DNA of 7,250 nt, taken from assembly GCA_031270215.1 (NCBI GenBank), contig JAISYB010000189.1, positions 1 to 7,250 of the forward strand, given 5' to 3'. How positions within the stretch are numbered: position 1 is the stretch's first letter; every line of letters begins with the position of its first letter. Origin of the DNA: Streptococcaceae bacterium (lineage in GTDB: Bacteria > Bacillota > Bacilli > Lactobacillales > Streptococcaceae). Both the position numbers and the translations under genes were made by a program. Of the stretch, positions 1-7,064 are shown in pieces. Below the pieces are notes generated by a model. The model made no database searches and had not been told where the DNA came from. It worked only from the letters and a program-made list of their open reading frames with translations.

Positions 1-847
1 GTGAAGCAATTAAATCTTCTTGATAGCTATCATTTGCTTGGAAATTTCTGATATGTTTATCTTTCTCGAGGATTGCTTTTAGTCTACTTTCCATCAAATC
101 ATAATATTCTGTTAACGTATTTTTTAAAGTGTGGTGAACTGCGTCAGGAATTACTCCAGCATATTTTAGCATCATGTAGACATAGGCATCAAAATATCTT
201 GAAACATCACCACTGCGGTCGCTAATCGAATTTTCCAACACACGATAATTCAAATTAACATCTGCTGCAGGATATGGTTTCGCATCGTTATTAATGATTA
301 AATTGAGAAAAAAATCATAGTCAACTAATTTTTTACGATTCAGTGCTAAGTCATATCTTGCATTACCAATTTTAGCAATTCTGATTAATGAGCAATTGTC
401 AATGAAATTTCCTTTTAAGTGTGCTTCAAAATCATATGCTCTCGCCTTAGTAACAATTGTACCTGTTTCAACATCAACTAAATTCGCATAAACAATATCC
501 GCTGCTTCTCTTGTGGCAACAGCAAGTAGTCTTTCAATGTAATCTCCATCTAAATAATTATCACTATCAACAAACAATACAAAACCACTATCATCAGATA
601 GCCAATCTAGTCCACGATTTCTTGTGACACAAATGCCTGAATTTTCTTGGATGATGTAGTCCGTTTGTTCAAATGGCGAGTCTTGCAGCACACTGGTGAT
701 GACTGCATCTGAATTGTCATTTGACCCATCGTTAATGACCAATAAATCAATCGTTTGATAAGTTTGACTAAAAATACTACGTAGACACTGTTCAATGTAT
801 TGACCATGGTTGTAGCAAGTCACAATAACTGAAATTTTATTCGTCAT
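1..847 (-). CDS. Family 2 glycosyltransferase (GT-A fold), 3' end beyond the window
   Basis: This frame is open for 282 codons and runs off the left edge, so the C-terminus is missing. The N-terminal ~110 residues are a classical GT2 domain. It has an opening strand ISVIVTCYNHG (5-15), the nucleotide-binding NDGS (39-42), SGICVTRNRG (70-79), and the metal-binding D-x-D in VDSDN (D94, D96). A later acidic VDYDFFLN segment (175-182) sits where many GT2 enzymes have their catalytic-base region. No membrane segment is visible, so it is probably cytosolic and transfers a sugar from an NDP-sugar to a lipid-linked glycan. Residues about 230-275 are charged and helical in character and may lead into a second domain. 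The ATG at 847 has AAGGA seven bases upstream and lies 14 bases after the stop of the membrane-protein gene, so it belongs to the exporter operon. RgpE-like identity is possible from gene order, but the sugar and linkage cannot be read from sequence. Confidence 0.93.
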   Translation of the reverse strand, partial: MTNKISVIVTCYNHGQYIEQCLRSIFSQTYQTIDLLVINDGSNDNSDAVITSVLQDSPFEQTDYIIQENSGICVTRNRGLDWLSDDSGFVLFVDSDNYLDGDYIERLLAVATREAADIVYANLVDVETGTIVTKARAYDFEAHLKGNFIDNCSLIRIAKIGNARYDLALNRKKLVDYDFFLNLIINNDAKPYPAADVNLNYRVLENSISDRSGDVSRYFDAYVYMMLKYAGVIPDAVHHTLKNTLTEYYDLMESRLKAILEKDKHIRNFQANDSYQEDLIAS

Positions 848-861
848 AGCTTATTCCTTTT

Positions 862-2196
862 CTATCCAACTTCTGTCCATGTTGGATTAATTTTCAAAAC
901 AAAGCCTCTATAAATCACAAACAGTAGATAAATCATCATAATTGTACAAGTTGAGACGATTGCAACTCGTTGCAAGACATTTTTGGGTAAGTTTAGATTG
1001 TATTTCAAACCAATCTTTTGCAACAATGGCACAAAGAAAATCATAAATGGCGACAGATATCTTCCTGAAAGTTGATCAAAAGATATTGCAGTCATTCTTG
1101 AGCGATAAAAACCACCAAAGATTCCCACCCAATTAGTTAAATAAGTGACAATACCGATTATTATCGTCCCTTTAAGCCACTTTGCTTTTGCCTCTGTAAT
1201 CATGACGGAAAATAAAGCTAAAATCCATAAGATATTTAAAAAACTAGGCAAAGTAGTCGGAATAATTTGCCACATCTGCCTTGCCCTGCGTCCTGTTGTT
1301 TCAATATTTAAATAGCTATTGAAAAACGATTTAGCAAAATGATACAAATGTAACTTTTCATTAAATAAATACAAAGCAATAACCAAAACAATCGTTGCAA
1401 AAGCAACGCCAATCACTTTCAAAGGTTTTTTCAAACTCTTAAACATAGCGAACATTGGTTGATAGACAAGAGGTAGTCCTAAGAGCGCCGTTAAACCAAA
1501 GACATAATTTCTTTTACTGGAAAAAATCAGCAAAATAGTCAGCAACGTATAAAGTATTTTTGCAAAACTCAGCTGCTTGATTGCTTTTATCTTCGCTAAG
1601 TCAAATAAATTAAGCGCATAGGCTGAAATCGCCAGATAGCAAAAGACATCATAACTTGGACTTGCCATTTTTTGGATAAATGGGACAGAAAAGAGCATAA
1701 ACAACGTCCATTTTTCGTTTTTATTTCGCTTGATTAAGAAATAAAAGCCAACTGCGAAAAAAATTAAATTAAATAATCGACCGCAATAATCCATTACCAC
1801 ATAACTTGGATAAATTAAACGCCCAATCAGAACACCAACAGCTGCTGGCAAGTGCATCAGATCAAACGGCATAAAACTATTCGCATCCTGTTTGAGGTTC
1901 AATTTAATTTTATCATTTGAAAGATTAAGTTTTTCGGTGTTTAATTGCTTAATATGATTGACAGTTTCTAACTCTAATCCCCGAACAACCGACTCACTCA
2001 TTACTTTTGGGTGTTTTTCAGAAAACAGATTATACGCTTTACTTAAATGGTAACCCTCATCTCCTGTTGTCAAAGGTACAGTCAAAAAAGTCGCCAGCAG
2101 ACCAAAAAACAAAATGATAATTAAAAATACATTCTCCGGCTTAACGGTTGTCGTTTTTCTTGCCCGCCTACGTCTATCCATTCGTCCAGCTTCCAT
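862..2196 (-). CDS. Polytopic membrane protein, DUF2142-like, possible GT-C glycosyltransferase
   Basis: This 444-residue protein has about 11-12 hydrophobic segments. The first is at about 23-43, followed by an outward loop of about 70 polar residues, then a series of helices to residue ~425. Features I associate with the DUF2142 family are D46-E47 with H50 just after the first helix, Y137-x-GR-xx-N143, and ASPSYD (178-183). An acidic pair at that place is also typical of GT-C enzymes, which use polyprenyl-phosphate sugars on the outer membrane face, so external decoration of the exported glycan is a reasonable inference but not shown. A basic stretch (DRRRRARK) before the first helix suggests a cytoplasmic N-terminus. 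The gene overlaps the end of the ATPase gene by 23 bases. The ATG at 2196 has AGGAG 12 bases upstream, which is long. The ATG at 2181 gives an 8-base overlap but a weaker ribosome site, so the start is uncertain by five residues. Confidence 0.82.
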   Translation of the reverse strand: MEAGRMDRRRRARKTTTVKPENVFLIIILFFGLLATFLTVPLTTGDEGYHLSKAYNLFSEKHPKVMSESVVRGLELETVNHIKQLNTEKLNLSNDKIKLNLKQDANSFMPFDLMHLPAAVGVLIGRLIYPSYVVMDYCGRLFNLIFFAVGFYFLIKRNKNEKWTLFMLFSVPFIQKMASPSYDVFCYLAISAYALNLFDLAKIKAIKQLSFAKILYTLLTILLIFSSKRNYVFGLTALLGLPLVYQPMFAMFKSLKKPLKVIGVAFATIVLVIALYLFNEKLHLYHFAKSFFNSYLNIETTGRRARQMWQIIPTTLPSFLNILWILALFSVMITEAKAKWLKGTIIIGIVTYLTNWVGIFGGFYRSRMTAISFDQLSGRYLSPFMIFFVPLLQKIGLKYNLNLPKNVLQRVAIVSTCTIMMIYLLFVIYRGFVLKINPTWTEVG

Positions 2197-3370
2197 TTCG
2201 TCTAATCACTCCTGAGGATGATAATTTTTCAGATTTTGTCTCAACATCCGTACGCTCAATAATAATCATTGGAATATTGTCTGATGAAGCAAAAGCAATC
2301 ATCTCATCGTTATCATTTCGAACTGAAACTTCCAATTTTAATTTTCTGCTGTTTAACATGGATAATTCAACTTGATAGTTGAAATTTTTCTTTCCATTGC
2401 CTTCAGTCATATTGTCATACGAGTTATCATTGTAAATCCATGCATTATTTGATAAATCGGTAATGGAAAAAGCAATGTAAGTTTTAACATCAGTCAGAAC
2501 GTTATAAGAAATATTAAAATCAATTTTGCCATTTTGATCAATAATCACTGGCGAATTCAAGTCAACTGACAAATTGTCCACTTCAACAATTTTTGTTGCT
2601 TCATTACTTGATTCATCAACTGTTGTCTTAACAAAGTTATCCAATGAGTACTGATTGGCAACATCTTCTGGTTTTCCATTGACTTTGATTAAACCATCTT
2701 CAATCAAAACCGCTTTATTACAATATTTTTTTACTGCGTTCATATCGTGTGTGACTAAAACGATTGTTTTGCCATCTTCTTTTGCTTGAAGAAAATAATC
2801 ATTACATTTTCTCTGAAAGGCTTCGTCACCAACTGCTAAGACTTCGTCCAGCACTAAGATGTCGCTTTGCGATTTGATGGCAACTGAAAAGGCTAAGCGG
2901 ACTTGCATTCCACTAGAATAATTTTTCAATTTTTGGTTCATGAATTCTTCGATTTCAGCAAATTCAACGATTTCATCATACATTTCGTCTATTTCTTTAG
3001 TCGAAAAGCCAAGAAGTGCGCCATTTAGATAAACATTTTCGCGTCCAGTCAACTCCGGATTAAAACCGACTCCCAATTCGATAAATGACACCAATTTGCC
3101 ATTCACTTTGATTGTCCCTTTTTCTGGTGTATAAATTTGTGAAATGATTTTTAAAAGTGTTGATTTCCCGCTACCATTTCGACCAACAATCCCAAAGAAA
3201 TCCCCTTTTTCAACATTAAAAGAAATGTCTTGCAAGACTTTTTGTTCTTTGTAGCCTTTGATTCCTCTGAAATAATTAACCAGAGTCGTTCTAAGACTCG
3301 TTGTTGCCTCAGTGGGTAGATGAAATGATTTGCTTACATTTTTAATTTCTATTGCTATATTTTCAGTCAT
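2174..3370 (-). CDS. rgpD: Polysaccharide ABC exporter, ATP-binding subunit with C-terminal specificity domain (RgpD type)
   Basis: This is the ATPase that powers export of a lipid-linked polysaccharide through the neighbouring permease, at the inner membrane face. With the ATG at 3370 it has 398 residues. The nucleotide-binding domain shows Walker A GRNGSGKST (63-71), the ELTGREN segment (106-112), a signature YSSGM (151-155) in place of LSGGQ, Walker B ILVLDE (171-176) and the switch histidine H208. The YSSGM signature and ELTGREN are typical of the TagH/Wzt/RgpD branch. Residues ~250-398 form an extra beta-rich domain like the Wzt C-terminal domain, which in studied systems recognises the glycan. 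Length agrees with streptococcal RgpD/GacE (about 400). The gene begins one base after the permease stop, so translation is probably coupled. An in-frame TTG at 3388 would add six residues but contains the ribosome site, so I reject it. Symbol assigned by family resemblance and pairing with rgpC. Confidence 0.92.
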   Translation of the reverse strand: MTENIAIEIKNVSKSFHLPTEATTSLRTTLVNYFRGIKGYKEQKVLQDISFNVEKGDFFGIVGRNGSGKSTLLKIISQIYTPEKGTIKVNGKLVSFIELGVGFNPELTGRENVYLNGALLGFSTKEIDEMYDEIVEFAEIEEFMNQKLKNYSSGMQVRLAFSVAIKSQSDILVLDEVLAVGDEAFQRKCNDYFLQAKEDGKTIVLVTHDMNAVKKYCNKAVLIEDGLIKVNGKPEDVANQYSLDNFVKTTVDESSNEATKIVEVDNLSVDLNSPVIIDQNGKIDFNISYNVLTDVKTYIAFSITDLSNNAWIYNDNSYDNMTEGNGKKNFNYQVELSMLNSRKLKLEVSVRNDNDEMIAFASSDNIPMIIIERTDVETKSEKLSSSGVIRRNGSWTNG

Positions 3371-3371
3371 A

Positions 3372-4172
3372 TTAAAGAATCTCCGCAAATTTCCTAGAAT
3401 TATGTTTGAATATTGAGTAGCCTAGAACAAATACTACAACTGGCAAAACATATGGAATGAACGCATATTTTAATGGCAGCATTTGGGTAACAACCATATT
3501 TTTATCACTAATGAACAAATAGCGCATGTCCTGAATCGTCTGCGCCAATGGATTGAGCATTAGAAGCTTCGCAATTCTTGGATTGGTTTCAGTCACCATC
3601 GTGATTGGATAAATGATTGGTGTGGCATACATGCCGGCTTGCATCACAACCTCCCAGATGGGTGCGATGTCGCGAAATTTAACAAAGAATGTCGCGAGAA
3701 TAAAAGCAACACCAAGCGAGAATAGATACATTTCAATTATCAATAATGGGGCTAAAAAGGCGTATTTGGAAATATCCACGCCATTAATCAAAGCAAATGC
3801 AATCACAACAATTAAGTTAATCAAAAAATTAATCATTGCATTAACTGATACAGATACTACGAGAATTTCATTTGGAAAGCTGAGCTTTCTGAGCAAGTCG
3901 CCGCGACCAACAATCGAGGTCAAACCCATCTGTGTGGTTTCTTGGAAGAACGTCCACATCACCATTCCCAAAAGCAGAGCAACTGCAAAGTGTGGCACGT
4001 CGCTACCAAAGCGTAAAAAGTGGATAAAAACCATATACATCACGCTAAAAAGCATGATTGGTTTTAAGATTGACCACAAATGACCAATCACACTCCCTTG
4101 ATATCTTAATTTAAAATCAGTTTTAACCAATTCCTGTAATAAAATTCGATTTTTCCGATCAAACAAACTCAT
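3372..4172 (-). CDS. rgpC: Polysaccharide ABC exporter, permease subunit (RgpC type)
   Basis: This 266-residue membrane protein of the ABC-2 type has about six hydrophobic segments (roughly 32-53, 62-82, 103-129, 137-162, 172-192 and 233-252). The N-terminal coupling region carries DFKLRYQGSVIGHLW (19-33), followed by the first helix. Other family marks are LLRKLSFPNE (93-102), KFRD (165-168), TPIIYP (184-189) and NPL (207-209), all seen in TagG/RfbA/RgpC permeases. It is expected to pair with the adjacent ATPase and move an undecaprenyl-diphosphate-linked glycan to the outer face. A good AGGAG lies seven bases before the ATG at 4172. It is the first gene of the downstream operon: a 118-base gap with a promoter separates it from murF, and the next gene starts one base after its stop. 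In S. mutans-type rhamnan loci rgpC is preceded by rgpA and rgpB. Here murF precedes it. Confidence 0.92.
   Translation of the reverse strand: MSLFDRKNRILLQELVKTDFKLRYQGSVIGHLWSILKPIMLFSVMYMVFIHFLRFGSDVPHFAVALLLGMVMWTFFQETTQMGLTSIVGRGDLLRKLSFPNEILVVSVSVNAMINFLINLIVVIAFALINGVDISKYAFLAPLLIIEMYLFSLGVAFILATFFVKFRDIAPIWEVVMQAGMYATPIIYPITMVTETNPRIAKLLMLNPLAQTIQDMRYLFISDKNMVVTQMLPLKYAFIPYVLPVVVFVLGYSIFKHNSRKFAEIL
3381..3384 (-). promoter_or_regulatory. Ribosome binding site deciding the rgpD start
   Basis: GGAG lies inside the last codons of rgpC, ten bases before the ATG at 3370. The upstream in-frame TTG at 3388 lies before this site and has only a weak GGAA upstream, which favours the ATG. The site being inside rgpC, with stop and start one base apart, suggests translational coupling of the two exporter subunits. 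Confidence 0.7.
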
Positions 4173-4246
4173 TGTTTCTCCTCGTGTCTTATGGATTAAT
4201 TACTTAACTCATGATTATTCATTCGTGTCGCTATTAGCACTTTGTT

Positions 4247-4275
4247 ATTATACACTATTTCGTTTCCTTTTTCAT
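4247..4275 (-). promoter_or_regulatory. Probable sigma-70 type promoter of the rgpC operon
   Basis: On the minus strand the -10 box is TATAAT (4247-4252, six of six) and the -35 box is ATGAAA (4270-4275, four of six), with a 17-base spacer. Transcription would begin near 4240, giving a leader of about 67 bases before the rgpC ATG at 4172. I see no clear hairpin-plus-T terminator after murF, so murF transcripts may also read into rgpC. The rest of the 4173-4290 gap is AT-rich with no other feature I can support. Confidence 0.65.
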
Positions 4276-4290
4276 TAGCGCACCTGTTGC

Positions 4291-5652
4291 TCACTTGTTC
4301 TTAGCCAAGAAAGCAGCAACTACCTCGTCAAGCTGCATACTATTAGAGCCTTTTAAAAAGACTTGGGTGCCTGAGTCAACTCGTTCTAGCAAATCGCTAA
4401 TCAACGCTTCTTTCTCATCTGTCGTCTTGTTTTTCTGGTAAAATCTGACTGCTCCGATAGGATAAATCTCGCTTACCACTTCAGCAAGCGCCCACATCTC
4501 CTCCCCATACAGAAATAATCGCTGAATAACTTCGGGATTTAAATGCAATAAAATAGATTGATGTAGCGCTTTTGAGGATTCACCCAGCTCCAACATATCT
4601 GCTAAGACGGCAACTTTTTTTTCTCCCTGAATGGTTGAAAACGAATCCAGTGCCAGCGCCATTGCAGTCGGATTAGCATTGTAGACATCACTTAAAATTT
4701 CAATTCCTGACGTGCTCTTAATCCATTGCGTCCGATTTTTTGTTAATTTTAACGTCCTTAAACTCTGAATAATCGCAGTCGTTTCCACACCAAGCTGGTG
4801 CGCAATATAGACCGCTAGCAACGCATTTTTAGCATTATATGCGCCGCTGACAGGAATCTCAAAGACGCCTTGAACAAAATTCACCTCAAAAGTTGTCTTA
4901 TCCTTACCCTCCACAACATTTGTCAGATAAATATCGCCACCTTCTCCGAACGATGTCACTTGATTCGTCCTGATAAATGGACGAAGTAGTGGATCGTTTG
5001 GGATAATCAAGCCACCATCATGCACTAAACCGTCTTGGATTTGCATTTTCCCCTCGGCGATTTGTGCTTGATCTTTAAAAAACGCCAAATGTGCTTCGCC
5101 AACCATCGTTACAACTGCAAGATTTGGGCGAGCAAGCTCGCTTAATAGGTGAATATCCCCGAAATGATCCTGACCCATTTCCAAGATGAGATAATCCGTA
5201 TCCTCTGGCATTTGAAGAATGGTATAGGGTAGACCGAGCTCATTGTTGTAATTACCTTGAGTTTTATAGGTTGCATATTTCGCTGAGAGTGTGGCGGCAA
5301 TCATATCCTTCGTGGTTGTTTTACCATTACTCCCTGTCACCGCAATAACCTTGACCTGCATTTTTTGCCGATAATAAGCAGCAAGCTTCTGAAACGCCGC
5401 AAGAGTATCAACTACTCTCAAATAGGCAATCTCCGACTCATCACGTTCGCTAAAGGTCGCTTGTGCACCATTAGCCTGAGCTTGCTTGATGAAATCATGA
5501 CCGTCACGTACCCCTTTTAATGGCAGGAACAGATCTCCTGCACTGATTTTACGTGAATCAAACTCAATTTTCTTGATTACTTCATCTGGAAAAACCGAGT
5601 AGTCATTGAGTGCGTTGACCACTTTGCCGATTTCATGTAGTGTTAAATTCAT
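4291..5652 (-). CDS. murF: UDP-N-acetylmuramoyl-tripeptide--D-alanyl-D-alanine ligase
   Basis: MurF joins D-Ala-D-Ala to UDP-MurNAc-tripeptide with ATP in the cytosol, the last soluble step of peptidoglycan precursor synthesis. The 453-residue length is normal. The N-terminal substrate domain has FDSRKI (31-36), LFLPLKG (41-47) and GHDF (51-54). The central ATPase domain has the P-loop TGSNGKTTT (106-114), NYNNELGLP (134-142) and the metal-binding LEMG (157-160). The C-terminal ligase domain has SDVYNANPTAM (321-331), ADMLELG (351-357) and FLKGSNSMQLDEVV (432-445). The start at 5652 has GAGGTG six to seven bases upstream. It follows ddl with 55 bases between stop and start, a gap holding an inverted repeat but no convincing terminator or promoter, so the two are probably co-transcribed and make and then use the same dipeptide. 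No key residue looks lost. Confidence 0.97.
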   Translation of the reverse strand: MNLTLHEIGKVVNALNDYSVFPDEVIKKIEFDSRKISAGDLFLPLKGVRDGHDFIKQAQANGAQATFSERDESEIAYLRVVDTLAAFQKLAAYYRQKMQVKVIAVTGSNGKTTTKDMIAATLSAKYATYKTQGNYNNELGLPYTILQMPEDTDYLILEMGQDHFGDIHLLSELARPNLAVVTMVGEAHLAFFKDQAQIAEGKMQIQDGLVHDGGLIIPNDPLLRPFIRTNQVTSFGEGGDIYLTNVVEGKDKTTFEVNFVQGVFEIPVSGAYNAKNALLAVYIAHQLGVETTAIIQSLRTLKLTKNRTQWIKSTSGIEILSDVYNANPTAMALALDSFSTIQGEKKVAVLADMLELGESSKALHQSILLHLNPEVIQRLFLYGEEMWALAEVVSEIYPIGAVRFYQKNKTTDEKEALISDLLERVDSGTQVFLKGSNSMQLDEVVAAFLAKNK

Positions 5653-5682
5653 TTTTACACCTCGTTTAATAACTTGCTTTTT

Positions 5683-5727
5683 GACAAAGCTCTAGCTATC
5701 TTTGATTTTACCCGAAATAGCTTTGTC
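5683..5727. repeat. Nine-base inverted repeat at the ddl-murF junction
   Basis: GACAAAGCT (5683-5691) and AGCTTTGTC (5719-5727) are perfect complements around a 27-base loop. One arm lies in the last codons of ddl and the other in the gap before murF. On the minus strand the hairpin is followed by AAAAAG, not a T-run, so it does not look like an intrinsic terminator. It could be an mRNA stability or processing structure, or chance: a perfect 9-base pair at this distance is not rare in 7 kb. Confidence 0.4.
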
Positions 5728-6760
5728 GCATTTCAAACCTCTCGACAGCTAAAATCAAAAGTTTTTCGATTAACGCCGCATAAGATACTCCCATTTCCTG
5801 CCAAAGCAGTGCGTACATTGAGAAATTAGTAAAGCCCGGCATGGTGTTCAATTCATTAAGATAGATATTGCCATCCTGATCTAAGAAGAAATCACATCTT
5901 GCTAGTCCTGAGCCGTCCAAAAGCTGATAAGCTTCTTTCGCATAATGGCGCATTTTTTGCCACACTGCCTCATCTACCTTGGCAGGTATCTGCATTTTGA
6001 CCTGATTGTCAACATATTTAGCATTATAGTCGTAGAAATCAACGTCCTTGATGACCTCGCCCGGATTGGTTGTTTCGATATTCTCATTACCCAATACCGC
6101 AACTTCGAGCTCACGTGCTACAACACCTTGCTCAACCAAAAGCCTTGAATCATACCTTGCAGCAAGACGTAGGGCTTCTATCAATTCATCTTCATCTTCC
6201 ACCTTAGAAATCCCAACAGATGAGCCCATATTGGCTGGTTTAACGAACATAGGATAGGTCAATTTTGCCTCGCAGCGCTGCAAGACGTCGGATAAATTAC
6301 TTTGAAGCTCTGAGCGGTTTAGCGAAACAAAGTTAAGCTGTGGAATACCTGCCACATCAAGTAATAGCTTAGTCGTAATCTTATCCATCCCAACTGCCGA
6401 AGACAAGACACCTGCCCCAACATATGGCATTTTAAGAATCTCTAAAAAGCCTTGAATTGTTCCGTCCTCTCCCATTGGACCGTGGAGGAGCGGGAAACAA
6501 ATCGCTGTGCTTTCATAAATTTCACTCGGTGTAATCAAATCTTTGATGTCAAAACTTTGATTACTCAGCAAATCAGAGAGCGCACTTGGTGCTGCTTCAA
6601 AAATCTTTCCCCGAATAAAATCGCCCTGCTTCGTAATAAAATAAGTCTTGACTACGTGCCTTTGATAATCCACTGCGTTTAATACTGAAAACGCTGAAAG
6701 AATCGAAACTTCCCTTTCCGCACTTCTGCCACCATACAATAAAACAATCGTTGTCTTCAT
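5708..6760 (-). CDS. ddl: D-alanine--D-alanine ligase
   Basis: Ddl makes the dipeptide D-Ala-D-Ala from two D-alanines with ATP, and MurF next door adds it to the peptidoglycan precursor. The 350 residues match the family length. Visible motifs of the ATP-grasp ligase are [10 protein letters not shown] (10-19, with E15 placed to contact the first D-Ala), [12 protein letters not shown] (93-104), [10 protein letters not shown] (174-183), FYDYNAKY (242-249), ARCDFF (287-292) and [10 protein letters not shown] (301-310). Y249 in the omega loop is the residue that is Phe in D-Ala-D-Lac ligases such as that of Leuconostoc, so normal D-Ala-D-Ala product, and thus vancomycin-susceptible precursors, is expected. 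I chose the ATG at 6760: GGAGG ends five bases before it. An adjacent in-frame ATG at 6763 is only two bases from GGAGG, and an upstream TTG (6772) overlaps the ribosome site. First gene of the ddl-murF unit. Confidence 0.97.
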   Translation of the reverse strand: MKTTIVLLYGGRSAEREVSILSAFSVLNAVDYQRHVVKTYFITKQGDFIRGKIFEAAPSALSDLLSNQSFDIKDLITPSEIYESTAICFPLLHGPMGEDGTIQGFLEILKMPYVGAGVLSSAVGMDKITTKLLLDVAGIPQLNFVSLNRSELQSNLSDVLQRCEAKLTYPMFVKPANMGSSVGISKVEDEDELIEALRLAARYDSRLLVEQGVVARELEVAVLGNENIETTNPGEVIKDVDFYDYNAKYVDNQVKMQIPAKVDEAVWQKMRHYAKEAYQLLDGSGLARCDFFLDQDGNIYLNELNTMPGFTNFSMYALLWQEMGVSYAALIEKLLILAVERFEMRQSYFG

Positions 6761-6765
6761 CATGA

Positions 6766-6770
6766 CCTCC
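6766..6770 (-). promoter_or_regulatory. Ribosome binding site deciding the ddl start
   Basis: GGAGG, an almost full anti-16S match, lies two bases before the ATG at 6763 and five bases before the ATG at 6760. Normal spacing favours the second, giving a protein that begins [11 protein letters not shown] like its relatives. A TTG at 6772 opens the same frame but overlaps this site and cannot use it. Confidence 0.75.
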
Positions 6771-6788
6771 AAATTTTATACTTCTCTT

Positions 6789-6817
6789 ATTCTAACAGAA
6801 AAGCAGTTTAAGCTAAA
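6789..6817 (-). promoter_or_regulatory. Probable extended -10 promoter of ddl-murF
   Basis: On the minus strand TAGAAT (6789-6794, five of six) is preceded by TGT (6795-6797), forming an extended -10 element. At 17 bases lies only a weak -35, TTTAGC (6812-6817, three of six). Transcription would start near 6781, giving a short leader of about 20 bases with the GGAGG site. The weak -35 overlaps the outer arm of the inverted-repeat segment 6808-6992. A second AT-rich TATAAA lies at 6775-6780 but is too close to the ribosome site to be a useful -10. Confidence 0.5.
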
Positions 6818-6992
6818 GGAACTTTGGGGATTTTTCACATTAACCAAGGTGAATTTCAGAGCTCTGTTGAGCACTTCCGTAGAAATTAGCTCAAACTCGT
6901 CCGCATAGCGATTTGAAAAAGCTAGAAAGCTAATGAATTAGCCTAAAAATCCTGATTTGTAGACCAAGTTTTACTCCACAGCGTTAGCTTAA
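6808..6992. repeat. Nested inverted repeats, possible small palindromic (MITE-like) element
   Basis: Four pairs of complementary arms are nested in order: TTAAGCTAA (6808-6816) with TTAGCTTAA (6984-6992), AACTT (6820-6824) with AAGTT (6966-6970), GGATTTTT (6828-6835) with AAAAATCC (6945-6952), and ATTAGCT (6885-6891) with AGCTAAT (6928-6934). The last arm can instead pair as GCTAAT-GA-ATTAGC (6929-6942). Together they could fold the whole 185 bases into one long imperfect hairpin. I find no convincing target-site duplication, and no coding potential with a start and ribosome site. It could be a dispersed intergenic repeat, an untranslated structure, or partly chance. Confidence 0.5.
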
Positions 6993-7008
6993 GCATATTT
7001 AAGACTAC

Positions 7009-7039
7009 AAAAAACAGAGGCTGGGGCACCCGAACCTCT
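7009..7039 (-). terminator. Intrinsic terminator on the minus strand
   Basis: Read on the minus strand, AGAGG pairs with CCTCT (7035-7039 with 7016-7020). The stem continues through a T-G and a T-A pair, one C-C mismatch and two G-C pairs over a GTGC loop. It is followed by G and six T (7015-7009). This is a good rho-independent terminator for the gene entering from the right edge, about 115 bases after its stop, and it isolates ddl from that gene. Confidence 0.75.
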
Positions 7040-7064
7040 ATTTAATATTAGTGATACGAGGAAT

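Noticed and set aside
607..807. Minus-strand open frame of 66 codons starting with ATG
   Set aside because: It is in another frame inside the GT2 gene, whose own frame carries all family motifs.
2148..2375. Plus-strand open frame of 75 codons over the rgpD/membrane-gene junction
   Set aside because: Antisense to two supported genes, with no family features.
3613..4083. Plus-strand open frame of 156 codons inside the permease gene
   Set aside because: It is antisense to a well-supported rgpC. Its composition is what the reverse of a hydrophobic membrane gene gives, and it has no recognisable motif.
5683..5727. Inverted repeat read as an intrinsic terminator after ddl
   Set aside because: No T-run follows the hairpin on the minus strand, and murF lies close behind and needs transcription.
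5945..6682. Three plus-strand open frames of 67-76 codons over ddl
   Set aside because: All are antisense to ddl, which is complete and has all its motifs.
5708..6760. D-Ala-D-Lac (vancomycin-resistance type) specificity of Ddl
   Set aside because: The omega-loop residue is Tyr (Y249), as in ordinary D-Ala-D-Ala ligases, not Phe.
6775..6780. TATAAA as the ddl -10 box
   Set aside because: The start point would fall on the GGAGG site and remove the leader. The extended -10 at 6789-6797 is a better placed choice.
6776..6930. Minus-strand open frame of about 50 codons ending at 6776, before ddl
   Set aside because: It has no ATG and no ribosome site, and it lies in the inverted-repeat segment. 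Probably a chance frame.
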